From Pseudomonas fluorescens (GTDB lineage Bacteria > Pseudomonadota > Gammaproteobacteria > Pseudomonadales > Pseudomonadaceae): a stretch of DNA of 64,000 nt. The stretch spans positions 88,099 to 152,098 of the forward strand of contig NZ_MSDF01000014.1 in assembly GCF_002022275.1 (NCBI RefSeq), in the 5' to 3' direction. The translations under genes and the position numbers were made by a program. The notes under the pieces were generated by a model. It worked only from the letters and a program-made list of their open reading frames with translations. It was not told the DNA's origin and made no database searches. Shown piece after piece: positions 8,916 through 18,335 of the stretch. Within the stretch, counting starts at the first letter, position 1, and every line of letters starts with the position of its first letter.

Positions 8916-9874
8916 CAGGCTCCAAACCGGTGTCGGCACGCGTGCTGGATGCAGCCATTGCCTGGCAACTGTCCCTCGATTCGGGCGATGGCAGCGCCAT
9001 TGAGCACGAAGAGTTCGACAAATGGCTGGCAGCAGACGAAGAACACGCCCGCGCCTGGCGCCAGCTGGGCATGCTTGACCAGCGTTTCAGCGCGGCCTCG
9101 GGCCCGGCACGGGCGGCGTTGTTGCAGTCGCGTGAAGGCATTCGCCAGCGTGTGCGCAAGCTGGGCAGTGGCCTGGCAAGTGTGGCGCTGGTGATAGGCC
9201 TGGGGTTGTTTGCCGGTGAACGCTACGTGCCAATTCACTATTGGCTGGCCGACCAACGCACCGCCACCGGCGAGCAGCGAACGCTGAAACTGGCGGACGG
9301 CACGCTGATCAACCTCAACACCCACAGCGCCATTGACGTGCGTTTTGATGAAAAGCGCCGGTTGATCGTGTTGCAGGAAGGCGAAATCCTCGTCGAAACC
9401 GGCCACAACGATGCGCGGCCGTTTTATGTGCAAACCCGCGACGGCAGCCTGCGGGCGCTGGGCACGCGGTTTATCGTCAAGCGTGAGGACGACGCCACGC
9501 GCCTGAGCGTGTTGCAGTCGGCCGTGGCCGCGCAGCCTGAGGCGCTGCGCCAGGAACAGATTTTCAAGGAAGGCCAACAAGTGCTGATGCGCAGCGACGG
9601 CCTCGGCCCGGTACTGGCCGTCAGCCCCGCCACCGACGCCTGGACGCGCGGCATGCTGGTGGTCGACAACGCGCGCTTGGGCAATGTGGTCGAGGAGCTG
9701 GGTCGATACCGCACCGGCTACCTGGGTGTGGATAAAAACGTCGCAGATTTGCGCATCACCGGTAGCTTTCCGCTGCATGACACGACGCTGGCGTTGAATG
9801 CGCTGCTGCCGACATTGCCGGTGCAGATCGAGCAGCACACGCCGTGGTGGGTGACGGTCAAGGGTAAACCTTAG
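8912..9874 (+). CDS. FecR-type anti-sigma regulator
   Basis: A 320-residue single-pass inner-membrane regulator. The N-terminal cytoplasmic domain has the conserved WLAADEEHARAWRQL motif (about 35-50). One transmembrane helix lies near 90-108 (LASVALVIGLGLFAGERYV). The periplasmic FecR domain contains LKLADGTLINLNTHSAIDVR and RPFYVQTRDGSLRALGTRF. The GTG start overlaps the sigma stop (GTGA), so translation is coupled. FecR relays the TonB-receptor signal to the sigma factor. The receptor is encoded next, after a REPIN. Confidence 0.93.
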   Translation: MTGSKPVSARVLDAAIAWQLSLDSGDGSAIEHEEFDKWLAADEEHARAWRQLGMLDQRFSAASGPARAALLQSREGIRQRVRKLGSGLASVALVIGLGLFAGERYVPIHYWLADQRTATGEQRTLKLADGTLINLNTHSAIDVRFDEKRRLIVLQEGEILVETGHNDARPFYVQTRDGSLRALGTRFIVKREDDATRLSVLQSAVAAQPEALRQEQIFKEGQQVLMRSDGLGPVLAVSPATDAWTRGMLVVDNARLGNVVEELGRYRTGYLGVDKNVADLRITGSFPLHDTTLALNALLPTLPVQIEQHTPWWVTVKGKP

Positions 9875-9898
9875 GGGCTGCGGTACTCCGGTTATTGC

Positions 9899-9972
9899 TA
9901 TCGCAGGCAAGCCAGCTCCCACATTTTTGATTTGTGAATACCGTCAAATGTGGGAGCTGGCTTGCCTGCGAT
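9899..9972. repeat. REPIN, GCTGGCTTGCCTGCGAT family
   Basis: Two REP arms in inverted orientation (ATCGCAGGCAAGCCAGCTCC and its complement) flank a 25-base spacer between fecR and the receptor gene. This is the commonest REPIN family in the window. Confidence 0.85.
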
Positions 9973-10082
9973 GAGGCCCTGAAGAACACCCCAAAAAAAT
10001 ATTTTCACCCCGCCCTATCACTTTTCAATTCTCGCTCGGCACCTAGGCAATTGAGAAATATTTCCATTCAGGAGCCGTCCCC

Positions 10083-12491
10083 ATGTCCCGCACGCTCGAC
10101 ACCCTGTTGCGCCCCAGCCTGTTAACCCTGGCCATCGCCCTCAGCGCCCCGCTGGCCAGCACCTCGCTGATCGCCGCCGAACAGGCCTCCAGCGTGCGCG
10201 CCTACAACCTGCCGGCGGCGCCGTTGGCCACCACGTTGAACCAGATCGCCAGCCAGGCCGGCCTCGCGCTGACGCTCAACCCGTCGCTGGCCTCAGGCAA
10301 AACCTCGGCCCCGGTCACAGGTCAGTTCGACGCACAAGGCGCATTGCGTGAAGCCTTGCGTGGGACAGGGTTGCAGTTGGAGCAGAGCAGCGCGGGGACG
10401 TTTACGCTGGTGGCGATTCCGGAGGGGGTAGTGGCGTTGCCGGAGACCAGCATTACTGGTCAAGGCAGCTATGAAAGCGCATGGGGCCCCGTAGACGGTT
10501 ATGTCGCAACGCGCACTGCTGCAGGTACCAAGACCGACACGCCGATCATTGAGGCGCCTCGCTCGATGTCTGTGGTTACGCGTGCACAGATGGAGGACCG
10601 TGGCGTGCAAAACCTGGATGACGCCGTGCGCTACATGCCCGGCGTGATTGCCAGCAGCTACGGCAGTGACTCACGTGCCGACTGGCTACGAGTGCGCGGC
10701 TTCGAGCCGACCCAATTCCTTGACGGCCTGCCGTTGCCCAAGGGCTCCTACGCCAACCCGAAACAGGAAACCTGGAACCTGGACCGCGTGACACTGTTGC
10801 GCGGCCCTGCCTCCTCGGTTTACGGCCAAACCCCTCCCGGCGGTATGCTCGACATGATCAGCCGTCGCCCTCAGGCTGAAAGCAGCAATGCCGTACGCGC
10901 CGAAGTCGGCAGCAACAACCGTAAACAGATCAGCTTCGACAGCACCGGCAAGATTGATGACCAAGGCGAGTTTCTCTACCGCGTTGATGGCGTGGTTCGC
11001 GACAGCGGCTCGCCGATCGATCATGTAGACGACAAGCGTTACAACATCGCGCCCAGCTTGACCTGGAACATTAACGATGACACTCACCTGACCCTGCTCT
11101 CGCAATTTACCCGCGATGACACCGGGATCAGTGGTCAGTTTCTGCCGCTGCAAGGCACCAAGTTGAGTTCGCCGGCAGGCAAGATTTCCCACCATAAAAA
11201 CCTCGGCGAACCGGATCAGGACTACTACGACCGCACTTACTACGCTTTGGGTTATGCCTTTGACCATCGCTTCAACGATGTCTGGCAGTTCAAGCAAAAC
11301 CTGCGTTACACCAAGAGCGAGCTGGCTTTCAACACCACCTATTCCAGCTACGGCGACACCGCAGTCGGAGCAGATGGCATGCTCAAACGCATTTACGACA
11401 AGGTCGACGAAGACATCGCGCAACTCGCTTTAGATAACAATTTCCAGGCCGACTTCCAGACCGGCGCGCTGAGCCATACCCTGTTGCTCGGCCTGGATCA
11501 CCAGCGTTCCAACACCGATTACCACTGGGTCGAAGGCAACGCGGCGAGCATCAACCCGAACCGCCCGATCTATAACCAGCCACGCCCGGCGGGCGCGCCA
11601 TTCACCTTCTACGACTACAACCAGAAGACTGTGCAGACCGGCCTTTACATCCAGGACCAGATTGCCCTGGATAAATGGCGCCTGACTCTGGGCGGGCGTG
11701 AGGACTGGATTCACACCGGCACCACCTTCTTCAACATGAACGATGCGACCAACACTCAGCGTGACAAAGCCTTTAGCGGCAACGCAGGCTTGAGCTATGT
11801 ATTCGATTCGGGCATCACTCCGTACATTTCCTACACCGAGTCGTTCCAACCCACCGCCGGTGCCAGCGCCAGCGCTACCGAATCATTCAAACCCACCGAA
11901 GGCAAACAGACCGAGGTCGGTGTGAAATACCAACCCGTGGGCAGCAAGACTCTGCTGACCGCCGCGGTGTTTGACCTGCGCCAGCAGAATGTCTCGGTGA
12001 CACAGAACAACATCACCAGCCAGATCGGCGAAATCAGTGTGCGCGGCCTTGAATTGGAAGCCACCTCGGAAGTGACCGACAATCTGAAACTGGTAGGTTC
12101 GTACACCTACACCGACACCGAAATCCTCAAGGGAGACGACAAGGGCAACCGCATGAAACTGGTGCCACGCAACCAGGCTTCACTGTGGTCTGACTACACT
12201 TGGCACTCGGGCGTGCTGGACGGTTTCGGTATGGGTGCTGGCGTGCGGTATGTAGGCGACACTTATGGCAACACCGCCAACACTGCCAATGGTCATGTGG
12301 GCTCGTACACCGTGTACGACGCCGCGGTGCATTACGACTTGAGCCGCCTAAACCCTGTACTTGCGGGTGTTTCAGTGGATGTCACCGCCAAAAATATCTT
12401 CAACAAAGACTACCTGTCGACGTGCGACGGAGCCTGGTGCTACTACGGCGATGAACGCAATGTCGTAGCGGCTGTAAATTACAAGTGGTAA
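10083..12491 (+). CDS. TonB-dependent siderophore receptor with STN signalling domain
   Basis: An 802-residue outer-membrane transducer. It has a Sec signal peptide (about 1-37), an STN domain (about 45-100, YNLPAAPLATTLNQIASQAG), the plug (about 150-270, with APRSMSVVTRAQMEDRG and RVTLLRGPASSVYGQTPPGG) and a 22-stranded barrel ending in YGDERNVVAAVNYKW with the aromatic C-terminus. The STN domain contacts FecR and explains the sigma/anti-sigma genes upstream. A FoxA/FpvA-like hydroxamate role is plausible, but the ligand cannot be read from sequence. A strong hairpin follows. Confidence 0.95.
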   Translation: MSRTLDTLLRPSLLTLAIALSAPLASTSLIAAEQASSVRAYNLPAAPLATTLNQIASQAGLALTLNPSLASGKTSAPVTGQFDAQGALREALRGTGLQLEQSSAGTFTLVAIPEGVVALPETSITGQGSYESAWGPVDGYVATRTAAGTKTDTPIIEAPRSMSVVTRAQMEDRGVQNLDDAVRYMPGVIASSYGSDSRADWLRVRGFEPTQFLDGLPLPKGSYANPKQETWNLDRVTLLRGPASSVYGQTPPGGMLDMISRRPQAESSNAVRAEVGSNNRKQISFDSTGKIDDQGEFLYRVDGVVRDSGSPIDHVDDKRYNIAPSLTWNINDDTHLTLLSQFTRDDTGISGQFLPLQGTKLSSPAGKISHHKNLGEPDQDYYDRTYYALGYAFDHRFNDVWQFKQNLRYTKSELAFNTTYSSYGDTAVGADGMLKRIYDKVDEDIAQLALDNNFQADFQTGALSHTLLLGLDHQRSNTDYHWVEGNAASINPNRPIYNQPRPAGAPFTFYDYNQKTVQTGLYIQDQIALDKWRLTLGGREDWIHTGTTFFNMNDATNTQRDKAFSGNAGLSYVFDSGITPYISYTESFQPTAGASASATESFKPTEGKQTEVGVKYQPVGSKTLLTAAVFDLRQQNVSVTQNNITSQIGEISVRGLELEATSEVTDNLKLVGSYTYTDTEILKGDDKGNRMKLVPRNQASLWSDYTWHSGVLDGFGMGAGVRYVGDTYGNTANTANGHVGSYTVYDAAVHYDLSRLNPVLAGVSVDVTAKNIFNKDYLSTCDGAWCYYGDERNVVAAVNYKW

Positions 12492-12510
12492 GCCACTGAC
12501 ACGGCCACCC

Positions 12511-12538
12511 AAGGGTCACGGTTCGCCGTGACCCTTTT
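12511..12538 (+). terminator. UUCG-capped hairpin after the receptor gene
   Basis: AAGGGTCACGG pairs perfectly with CCGTGACCCTT across a TTCG tetraloop, followed by TT. It lies between the receptor and the PepSY gene, 20 bases after the receptor stop. It may terminate part of the transcription or protect the receptor mRNA end. Confidence 0.75.
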
Positions 12539-12553
12539 GCATTTGGATGAAGC

Positions 12554-13657
12554 ATGAAAAGCAAAACCATCCGCCGCTGGTCCTTCATCCACACCTGGAC
12601 CAGCCTGATCTGCACGGTATTCCTCCTGTTGCTGGCCCTCACCGGCCTGCCGCTGGTGTTTCACCACGAGATCGATCACCTGCTGGGCAATGAGCCAGAA
12701 CTCGCTCAGATGCCCGCCGACACACCGCAGCTCAACCTTGAGCAGCTTGTGGCCAAGGCTCAGGCGCATCGCCCAGGTGAGGCCCTGCAATACCTGGCCT
12801 GGGACGAAGACTACAAGAACGGCGTGATCGCAATCATGGCTGCCACGGCTGGCACCGAGCCCAACTCGTCCCACACGTTCATGCTCGATGCGCGCACCGG
12901 TGAGGCGGTGGAAACCCCGGCCGCCAATGGCGGGGTGACGCTGTTCCTGCTGCGCCTGCATACCGATATGTTCGTCGGGCTGCCGGGCAAATTGCTGCTC
13001 GCGTTCATGGGCATTTTGTTCGTGGTGGCGATTGTCTCGGGCACGGTGCTGTACCTGCCGTTCATGCGCCGGCTGAAGTTCGCCACCGTGCGCCAGGACA
13101 AATCCACGCGGCTGCGCTGGCTCGACCTGCACAACTTGATCGGCGTGGTTACCCTGACGTGGGCGCTGGTAGTGGGCGTGACCGGCGTGATCAGCGCCTG
13201 CGCCGACCTGATCATCGCCGCTTGGCGTCAGGACAGCCTCAGCGCGATGATCGAACCCTACAAAAACGCCCCGCCGCTGACCCTGCGGGCACCGGCGACT
13301 GATTTGCTCACCATCGCCGCCAAAGCCGCGCCGGGCATGCAGCCCGACTTTATCGCCTTCCCCGGCACACGTTTTTCCAGCGAGCACCATTACGCGGTGT
13401 TCATGAAGGGCAGCACGCATTTGACCTCGCACTTGCTCACGCCGGTGCTGATCGACGCCAGCACCCTGGCCGTCACCGCCATCGCCGAACGGCCGTGGTA
13501 CATGGACGCGATGGGCATGTCGCAGCCACTGCACTTTGGCGACTACGGCGGCATGCCGATGAAGATCCTCTGGGCGGTGCTGGATGTGCTGACCATCATC
13601 GTGCTGGGCAGCGGGGTTTACCTGTGGATCGTGCGGCGCAAGGCGGCCCGCGCATGA
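12554..13657 (+). CDS. PepSY-associated transmembrane protein
   Basis: A 367-residue inner-membrane protein with about four membrane helices (near 18-38, 150-172, 200-222 and 340-362) and periplasmic PepSY-type segments between them. The N-terminal RRWSFIHTWTSLICTVFLLL is typical of the PepSY_TM family. Such proteins often sit next to siderophore receptors, and some are implicated in ferric-siderophore reduction at the inner membrane. The next small gene overlaps its stop (ATGA). Confidence 0.88.
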   Translation: MKSKTIRRWSFIHTWTSLICTVFLLLLALTGLPLVFHHEIDHLLGNEPELAQMPADTPQLNLEQLVAKAQAHRPGEALQYLAWDEDYKNGVIAIMAATAGTEPNSSHTFMLDARTGEAVETPAANGGVTLFLLRLHTDMFVGLPGKLLLAFMGILFVVAIVSGTVLYLPFMRRLKFATVRQDKSTRLRWLDLHNLIGVVTLTWALVVGVTGVISACADLIIAAWRQDSLSAMIEPYKNAPPLTLRAPATDLLTIAAKAAPGMQPDFIAFPGTRFSSEHHYAVFMKGSTHLTSHLLTPVLIDASTLAVTAIAERPWYMDAMGMSQPLHFGDYGGMPMKILWAVLDVLTIIVLGSGVYLWIVRRKAARA

Positions 13658-13836
13658 AGCCGCGTCAGTCGAATTTCTGGAAAGTGTTTGGCATTCCGCT
13701 GGGGATTGGCCTGCTGAGTGCGGCGGGATTGTTTGCGGCGTTGCTGGGGGATGGGCTGTGGGATTCGCTCAGTTGGGTGGGGTTGGGGATTCCTGCAGTG
13801 ATTGGTGTTTGGGGGATGGTTAAGCGGCGGGGCTGA
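13654..13836 (+). CDS. Small membrane protein of the siderophore cluster
   Basis: A 60-residue protein starting MKPRQSNFWKVFGIPLGIGL, with two hydrophobic segments (about 10-28 and 38-55). Its ATG overlaps the PepSY stop codon, so it is co-translated. Small two-helix proteins often accompany PepSY reductase-like genes in pseudomonads. I cannot assign a family with certainty. Confidence 0.7.
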   Translation: MKPRQSNFWKVFGIPLGIGLLSAAGLFAALLGDGLWDSLSWVGLGIPAVIGVWGMVKRRG

Positions 13837-13842
13837 GGGCCT

Positions 13843-13918
13843 CATCGCAGGCAAGCCAGCTCCCACTCTTTTTGATCTGTGAACCCGCTCAAGTGTGGGA
13901 GCTGGCTTGCCTGCGATA
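13843..13918. repeat. REPIN, GCTGGCTTGCCTGCGAT family
   Basis: Inverted REP arms around a 27-base spacer, immediately after the small membrane-protein gene and upstream of the glutathione transferase gene. Confidence 0.85.
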
Positions 13919-14002
13919 GCGCCCTCAAAAACACCGAAAATCCCCCTCGCCAGCCACCCGGCAACCCTCTAGGCTAGCCCCAGCCCATTTCGAGGAATGC
14001 CC

Positions 14003-14632
14003 ATGTCCGCGCCCAGCATGACCTTGTTTCACAGCCCCGCTTCCCCGTTTGTTCGCAAGGTTCACGTAGTACTGATCGAAACCGGCCTGTTGGACCGGGT
14101 GACGCTGCGCAGCTGCACGACCACGCCGGTCAACCCGGATGCGCACCTGCTGCAGGACAACCCCGTGGGCAAGATCCCGGCCCTGCGCCTTGCCGATGGC
14201 AGCGTGTTGCACGACAGCCGGGTGATCCTCGACTACCTAGACCACCAGCACCTCGGCACCCCGCTGATCCCCCGCGACGGCCCGGCCCGCTGGCGCCGCC
14301 TGACCCTGGCCTCGATAGCCGACGGCATCATGGACGCCGCGGTGCTGGTACGTTACGAGACCGCGTTGCGCCCGGCGGACAAGCACTGGGACCAGTGGCT
14401 GGCTGAGCAGCGCAACAAGATCCGCCGTAGTGTGGCCGAGCTGGAGCAGGACGCCGTTGCCGAGCTGAGCGGCCACTTCGATATCGCAGCACTCGGCGTG
14501 GCCTGTGCCTTGGCTTATCTGGATTTCCGTCACCCGGACCTGCAATGGCGCCTGGCCAATCCAAAGCTCGCGGCGTGGCATGCCGAGGTCAGCCAGCGGC
14601 CCTCGATGCAGCAGACCCAACCGCAGGTTTAA
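14003..14632 (+). CDS. Glutathione S-transferase family protein
   Basis: A 209-residue cytosolic protein. The thioredoxin-like N-terminal domain (TLFHSPASPFVRKVHVVLIE) carries the catalytic-position Ser and the conserved cis-Pro in NPVGKIPALRLADGSVLHDS. An all-helical C-terminal domain follows. The second ATG (14003) was chosen because GAGG sits seven bases upstream but only one base from the first ATG (13997). The natural substrate is unknown. It converges on creD across a REPIN. Confidence 0.88.
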   Translation: MSAPSMTLFHSPASPFVRKVHVVLIETGLLDRVTLRSCTTTPVNPDAHLLQDNPVGKIPALRLADGSVLHDSRVILDYLDHQHLGTPLIPRDGPARWRRLTLASIADGIMDAAVLVRYETALRPADKHWDQWLAEQRNKIRRSVAELEQDAVAELSGHFDIAALGVACALAYLDFRHPDLQWRLANPKLAAWHAEVSQRPSMQQTQPQV

Positions 14633-14637
14633 CACCC

Positions 14638-14727
14638 TGTGGGAGCGGGCTTGCCCGCGATAGCGGTGTGTCATTCAACACATTTGTTTCTGATCCACGG
14701 CTATCGCGGGCAAGCCCGCTCCCACAG
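14638..14727. repeat. REPIN, GCGGGCTTGCCCGCGAT family
   Basis: Inverted arms (GTGGGAGCGGGCTTGCCCGC and complement) around a 40-base spacer, between two convergent genes. No other terminator is visible here. Confidence 0.85.
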
Positions 14728-14794
14728 AGGCCGGTGGCAAAGTTGAGGAAGTCGACCAACCGCACCCTCATCTGCTGATCCTCACGCAACCCGA

Positions 14795-16168
14795 TCATTG
14801 CACCGCCTCCAGATCAAACTGCAAGGGCTCTGCCGACTTGCGCCTGCCCACGCCATACCAATCCAGCTTGCGCGTCAGCACCATCACCGTGCCCAGCAGG
14901 CCGAACAGCAACAGCGAGCCCATCAACAGCGCATAGTCTTCGGCGCTCAACAGCCCGTACAACAAGCCATACAACGCCGCCAACCCTGCGGAAAACCCGA
15001 GGCCGTGAGCAATGCTGCGCAGCACATGACACACGTAGAAACCAATCAGCAGCACACAGGCACTCGCCGAGATGAGGTACGCCAGGGCGAAGCCGATGTG
15101 TTCGGACAACGACAGCAAGAGCAGATAGAAAAACGCCAGGGCAACGCCCACCAGGGCATATTGGATCGGGTGCACCACCAGGCCCTTGAGCACTTCGAAC
15201 AGGAAGAAACCGGCAAAGGTCAGGGCGATAAACAGCAGTGCATATTTGATCGCGCGGTCACTCTTGAGGTACTGGTCCACCGGGTCGATGAAGTTCACGC
15301 CAAAGCTGCGGCTGTTGAAATCGTCACAGACTTTGTCAACCGAGCAGCCGTGCAGGGTTTCTTCCAGGTTGGTGGAGAAGAACGTGGTCTGCCAGTTGGC
15401 GGTAAACCCCTTGTCGGTCACTTCGCGTTGCGCCGGCAGGAAGTTACCGATGAAGCTCGGGTGCGGCCAATTGGAGGCGAGTGACACCTGGCTGATCTTG
15501 CCCACCGGCACCACTTGCAGTTGTTCGGTGCCTTGCAGGCGCAGGTCGAAGGCGAAGTCCAGGGCGGCTGGTTTTTTGCTGTCCTGTTCCGGCAACGCCA
15601 CGTGTACGCCCTCTCCCAGCCAGGCCACTTGGGTACCCGGCGAGAACTCCAGGTGCTGGCCGCCGAGTTCCAGTTTCAGCGCATTTTCAATGCCGCGAAT
15701 ATCGCTGATGCCCACCGCCAGAAAGGCCGGCTCAAAGGTGTAATCAGCGAAGTTTTCCTTGATACCCAGCTGCTCAGGCAGAACAAAGCGCCCGCTGATG
15801 CGGTTGTCGGCATGGAACAGCCGCGCCTGGTAGATGCCCCGTGCACGCAGTTCGGTTTGCACCTGGCCGTCGAGCTCAAAACGCTCCGGCAGGAAATACA
15901 GACGACCGCGCACTTCACGGGTTTCCTCGTAGCGTCTGTTGAGCTTTTCATTGAGTTTCCACTCGCGGACGATCTTGCGATAAGGCACCACCATCACCGG
16001 GCCGGTGAGGCGCTGGCTGTAGCTGGAGCTACGGGCGATATCCTCCAGCACACTGTCGCGAGCGTACTGGCGGTCGGCGATGATGCCGTTGATCATCAGC
16101 AACGGAATCAGCAACAGCAGAATCAGCAGCGCAATCGCGCCAAGTTTGAAAAGCAGGCTGCGGTTCAT
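14795..16168 (-). CDS. creD: Inner membrane protein CreD
   Basis: A 457-residue CreD-family inner-membrane protein. One N-terminal anchor (about 8-28) is followed by a large periplasmic domain (about 30-300) and five or six C-terminal helices. Family signatures include SSSYSQRLTGPVMVVPY and the C-terminal LEVLKGLVVHPIQYALVG-like helix region. creD is the main target of CreBC in several gammaproteobacteria and affects envelope integrity and beta-lactam response. No clear TTCAC-N6-TTCAC cre tag is visible in the short creC-creD gap, so it may be transcribed with creBC. Confidence 0.95.
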   Translation of the reverse strand: MNRSLLFKLGAIALLILLLLIPLLMINGIIADRQYARDSVLEDIARSSSYSQRLTGPVMVVPYRKIVREWKLNEKLNRRYEETREVRGRLYFLPERFELDGQVQTELRARGIYQARLFHADNRISGRFVLPEQLGIKENFADYTFEPAFLAVGISDIRGIENALKLELGGQHLEFSPGTQVAWLGEGVHVALPEQDSKKPAALDFAFDLRLQGTEQLQVVPVGKISQVSLASNWPHPSFIGNFLPAQREVTDKGFTANWQTTFFSTNLEETLHGCSVDKVCDDFNSRSFGVNFIDPVDQYLKSDRAIKYALLFIALTFAGFFLFEVLKGLVVHPIQYALVGVALAFFYLLLLSLSEHIGFALAYLISASACVLLIGFYVCHVLRSIAHGLGFSAGLAALYGLLYGLLSAEDYALLMGSLLLFGLLGTVMVLTRKLDWYGVGRRKSAEPLQFDLEAVQ

Positions 16169-16219
16169 GGGTCTCTCCCTGTTTTGATGGGGAGAGTCTG
16201 CGCAGCCCGTATGGGCGAT

Positions 16220-17659
16220 TTATGTGGGGGATGTGGAGACTGTGTGGAGTTGCAGCACCACTTGCACACCGCCTGGCACGTTGCCGATCTGCAAAGCGCC
16301 GCCATGCAGCTTCATCACTTCCTCGACAAAGTTGAGGCCCAGGCCGGTGCTTTTGCGCCCGCTGGCCGGGCGTGGCAGTGAGTAGAAACGTTCGCTCAGG
16401 CGCGGCAATGCATAGTCGGGAATCGCGGCGGCTTCATTGAACAGCGTGACTTGCACGTCGCTGTGCTGCGTGAGCGCATTGAATTTCAACGCCCCGCCGG
16501 GTGGCGTGAAATCCAGCGCGTTATCCAGCAGATTGCCCAAGGCCTGACGCAACAGGAACGGTTCGCCAAACACCCTCACATCCGCGCCAATCGTCTGTTC
16601 GACCTGCAAACCGGCGCCTTCAATGCGCGCGCATTGCGCCTTGAGCACCTCGTCGACCATCGCGGCCAACGGGATACTCACCTGCTCTTCCAGACCCTGG
16701 CGCTGCTCCACTTGCGCCAGATTGAGCAGGCGCTCGATCAACTGCTGCAGGCGCGCGCTTTCGCTGTCGATATTGCCCACGAAGCGCTGCTGCTGCTCGC
16801 GGGTCATGTCGCCCTGCAACAGCTCCGCCGCGCCGCGAATCGCCGCCAGCGGGCTTTTCAATTCATGGGTCAGTGTGTGCACGTAATGCTCGACGTAAGC
16901 CTTGCCTTCCAGCTGCGTACGCATGTGCTCAACGGCGGTGGACAGCTGCTTGAGTTCACCACCCCGGTAATGTGGCAACTCGGCACGCCGGCCTTCGCTG
17001 ACGGCCTCGGCATAGGCGGTCAATAGCCTTAACGCAACGCTCAGCCACCACGACAACAGCGCGCCCAGCAACAGGCCCAGGCTCACTAAACCTGCGCCGT
17101 ACCACAGCAGGCGGTTCTCGGTGCGGTCGACATAAGGCTGCAGCGAACTGTTGGGTTTGGCCACGGTGACCACGCCAATAATCTGGCCGTTGTCACGAAT
17201 CGGCGCACCCACGTGCATCACTGACGACGTCGGGTCATCCAGCTCGCTGCGGGTGGAGCGGGCGCCGTATTCGCCGCGCAAGGTCAGGTACACGTCGTTC
17301 CACTGGGAATAGTCCTGGCCCACCGCTTCGCCCGTGGAGTCGAGCAACACGATGCCCTTGGCGTCGGTCACGTAGATGCGATGGTTGACCTGGTTTTTCG
17401 GCAGCCCCCAGATAGTCGCGCCGGGCTGGCGAGTGCCGTACGCCTTCAAGTATTCCGGCCAGTGGCTCTGGCCGAGGGTGCCGTTTTTCACGTCATCGCG
17501 CAGGATTTCGGCCAAGAGGTTGGCGGTGTCCACCAAGGTTTCTTCGGTGGACTGGCGCACGCCGGGGCGGATTTCCTTCATCACCGTGTTGAGCACGAAG
17601 TAACCGGTCAGGCCGATAAACAGCGCGTATACCAGGAAAATCCGCAGCCCCAGGCGCAT
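16220..17659 (-). CDS. creC: Sensor histidine kinase CreC
   Basis: A 479-residue membrane histidine kinase. The first helix is near 5-25, followed by a periplasmic CreC sensor domain to about residue 180 and a second helix and HAMP near 185-255. The dimerisation helix carries the phospho-acceptor His in HTLTHELKSPLAAIRGAAEL. The ATP-binding domain shows LGNLLDNALDFTPPGG (N box) and STGLGLNFVEEVMKLHGG (G2). The ATG overlaps the creB stop by one base. It phosphorylates CreB. Confidence 0.95.
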   Translation of the reverse strand: MRLGLRIFLVYALFIGLTGYFVLNTVMKEIRPGVRQSTEETLVDTANLLAEILRDDVKNGTLGQSHWPEYLKAYGTRQPGATIWGLPKNQVNHRIYVTDAKGIVLLDSTGEAVGQDYSQWNDVYLTLRGEYGARSTRSELDDPTSSVMHVGAPIRDNGQIIGVVTVAKPNSSLQPYVDRTENRLLWYGAGLVSLGLLLGALLSWWLSVALRLLTAYAEAVSEGRRAELPHYRGGELKQLSTAVEHMRTQLEGKAYVEHYVHTLTHELKSPLAAIRGAAELLQGDMTREQQQRFVGNIDSESARLQQLIERLLNLAQVEQRQGLEEQVSIPLAAMVDEVLKAQCARIEGAGLQVEQTIGADVRVFGEPFLLRQALGNLLDNALDFTPPGGALKFNALTQHSDVQVTLFNEAAAIPDYALPRLSERFYSLPRPASGRKSTGLGLNFVEEVMKLHGGALQIGNVPGGVQVVLQLHTVSTSPT

Positions 17660-18327
17660 CAGCTGTTGCTCGGGCTGTAGCTGTAGCCCAGCCCGCGATG
17701 GGTCTGGATCGGCTCGGCATCGGCGGCCACATTGCGCAATTTTCCGCGCAGGCTTTTGATGTGGGTGTCGATGTTGCGCTCGTAACCCGCATCGGCGGGC
17801 ACGCCTACCGCGTCGAGCAATTGCTCGCGGCTGAACACCCGCTCGGGTTGCTCCAGCAGGCTTTGCAGCAGGCGAAACTCATGGCGCGTCAGGCTTAAAG
17901 ACTGCCCGCGATAACTGATCTGCATGCGCTCCAGATCAACCTGGAACAAGGCCGGAGCCACGCCCGGGCCGACGCGCTTGAGGATCGCCTTGACCCGCGC
18001 CGCCACTTCCCGTGGGCTGAACGGCTTGACCACATAATCGTCGGCGCCGATCTCCAGCCCCACCACACGGTCGATCTCGCCATCGCGAGCACTGAGAAAC
18101 ATCACCGGCACTTCGGTGAACCGGCGCAACTGCTTGCAGGTTTCAAAACCGCTGATATCCGGCAGGCCGATGTCGAGGATGATCAAGTCGGCCGGGGTTT
18201 GGCGCTGATGCGCCAGCGCCTCCTGGCCAAGGCTCAGCCAGGTGGTGGTGAAGCCCTCGCCTTGCAGGGCAAAGATCAGCGTGTCGGCTATCGCCGCTTC
18301 ATCTTCGACAATCAGGATATGCGGCAT
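17659..18327 (-). CDS. creB: Response regulator CreB
   Basis: A 222-residue OmpR-family regulator. The receiver has the acidic pair in LIVEDEAAIADT, the phospho-acceptor Asp in DLIILDIGLPDISGFE and the Lys in DDYVVKPFSPREV. The C-terminal winged helix contains SLTRHEFRLLQSLLEQPERV and the recognition-helix region VPADAGYERNIDTHIKSLRG. It is translationally coupled to creC. CreB controls the creD-type regulon. Confidence 0.95.
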   Translation of the reverse strand: MPHILIVEDEAAIADTLIFALQGEGFTTTWLSLGQEALAHQRQTPADLIILDIGLPDISGFETCKQLRRFTEVPVMFLSARDGEIDRVVGLEIGADDYVVKPFSPREVAARVKAILKRVGPGVAPALFQVDLERMQISYRGQSLSLTRHEFRLLQSLLEQPERVFSREQLLDAVGVPADAGYERNIDTHIKSLRGKLRNVAADAEPIQTHRGLGYSYSPSNS

Positions 18328-18335
18328 GGGTTCAA

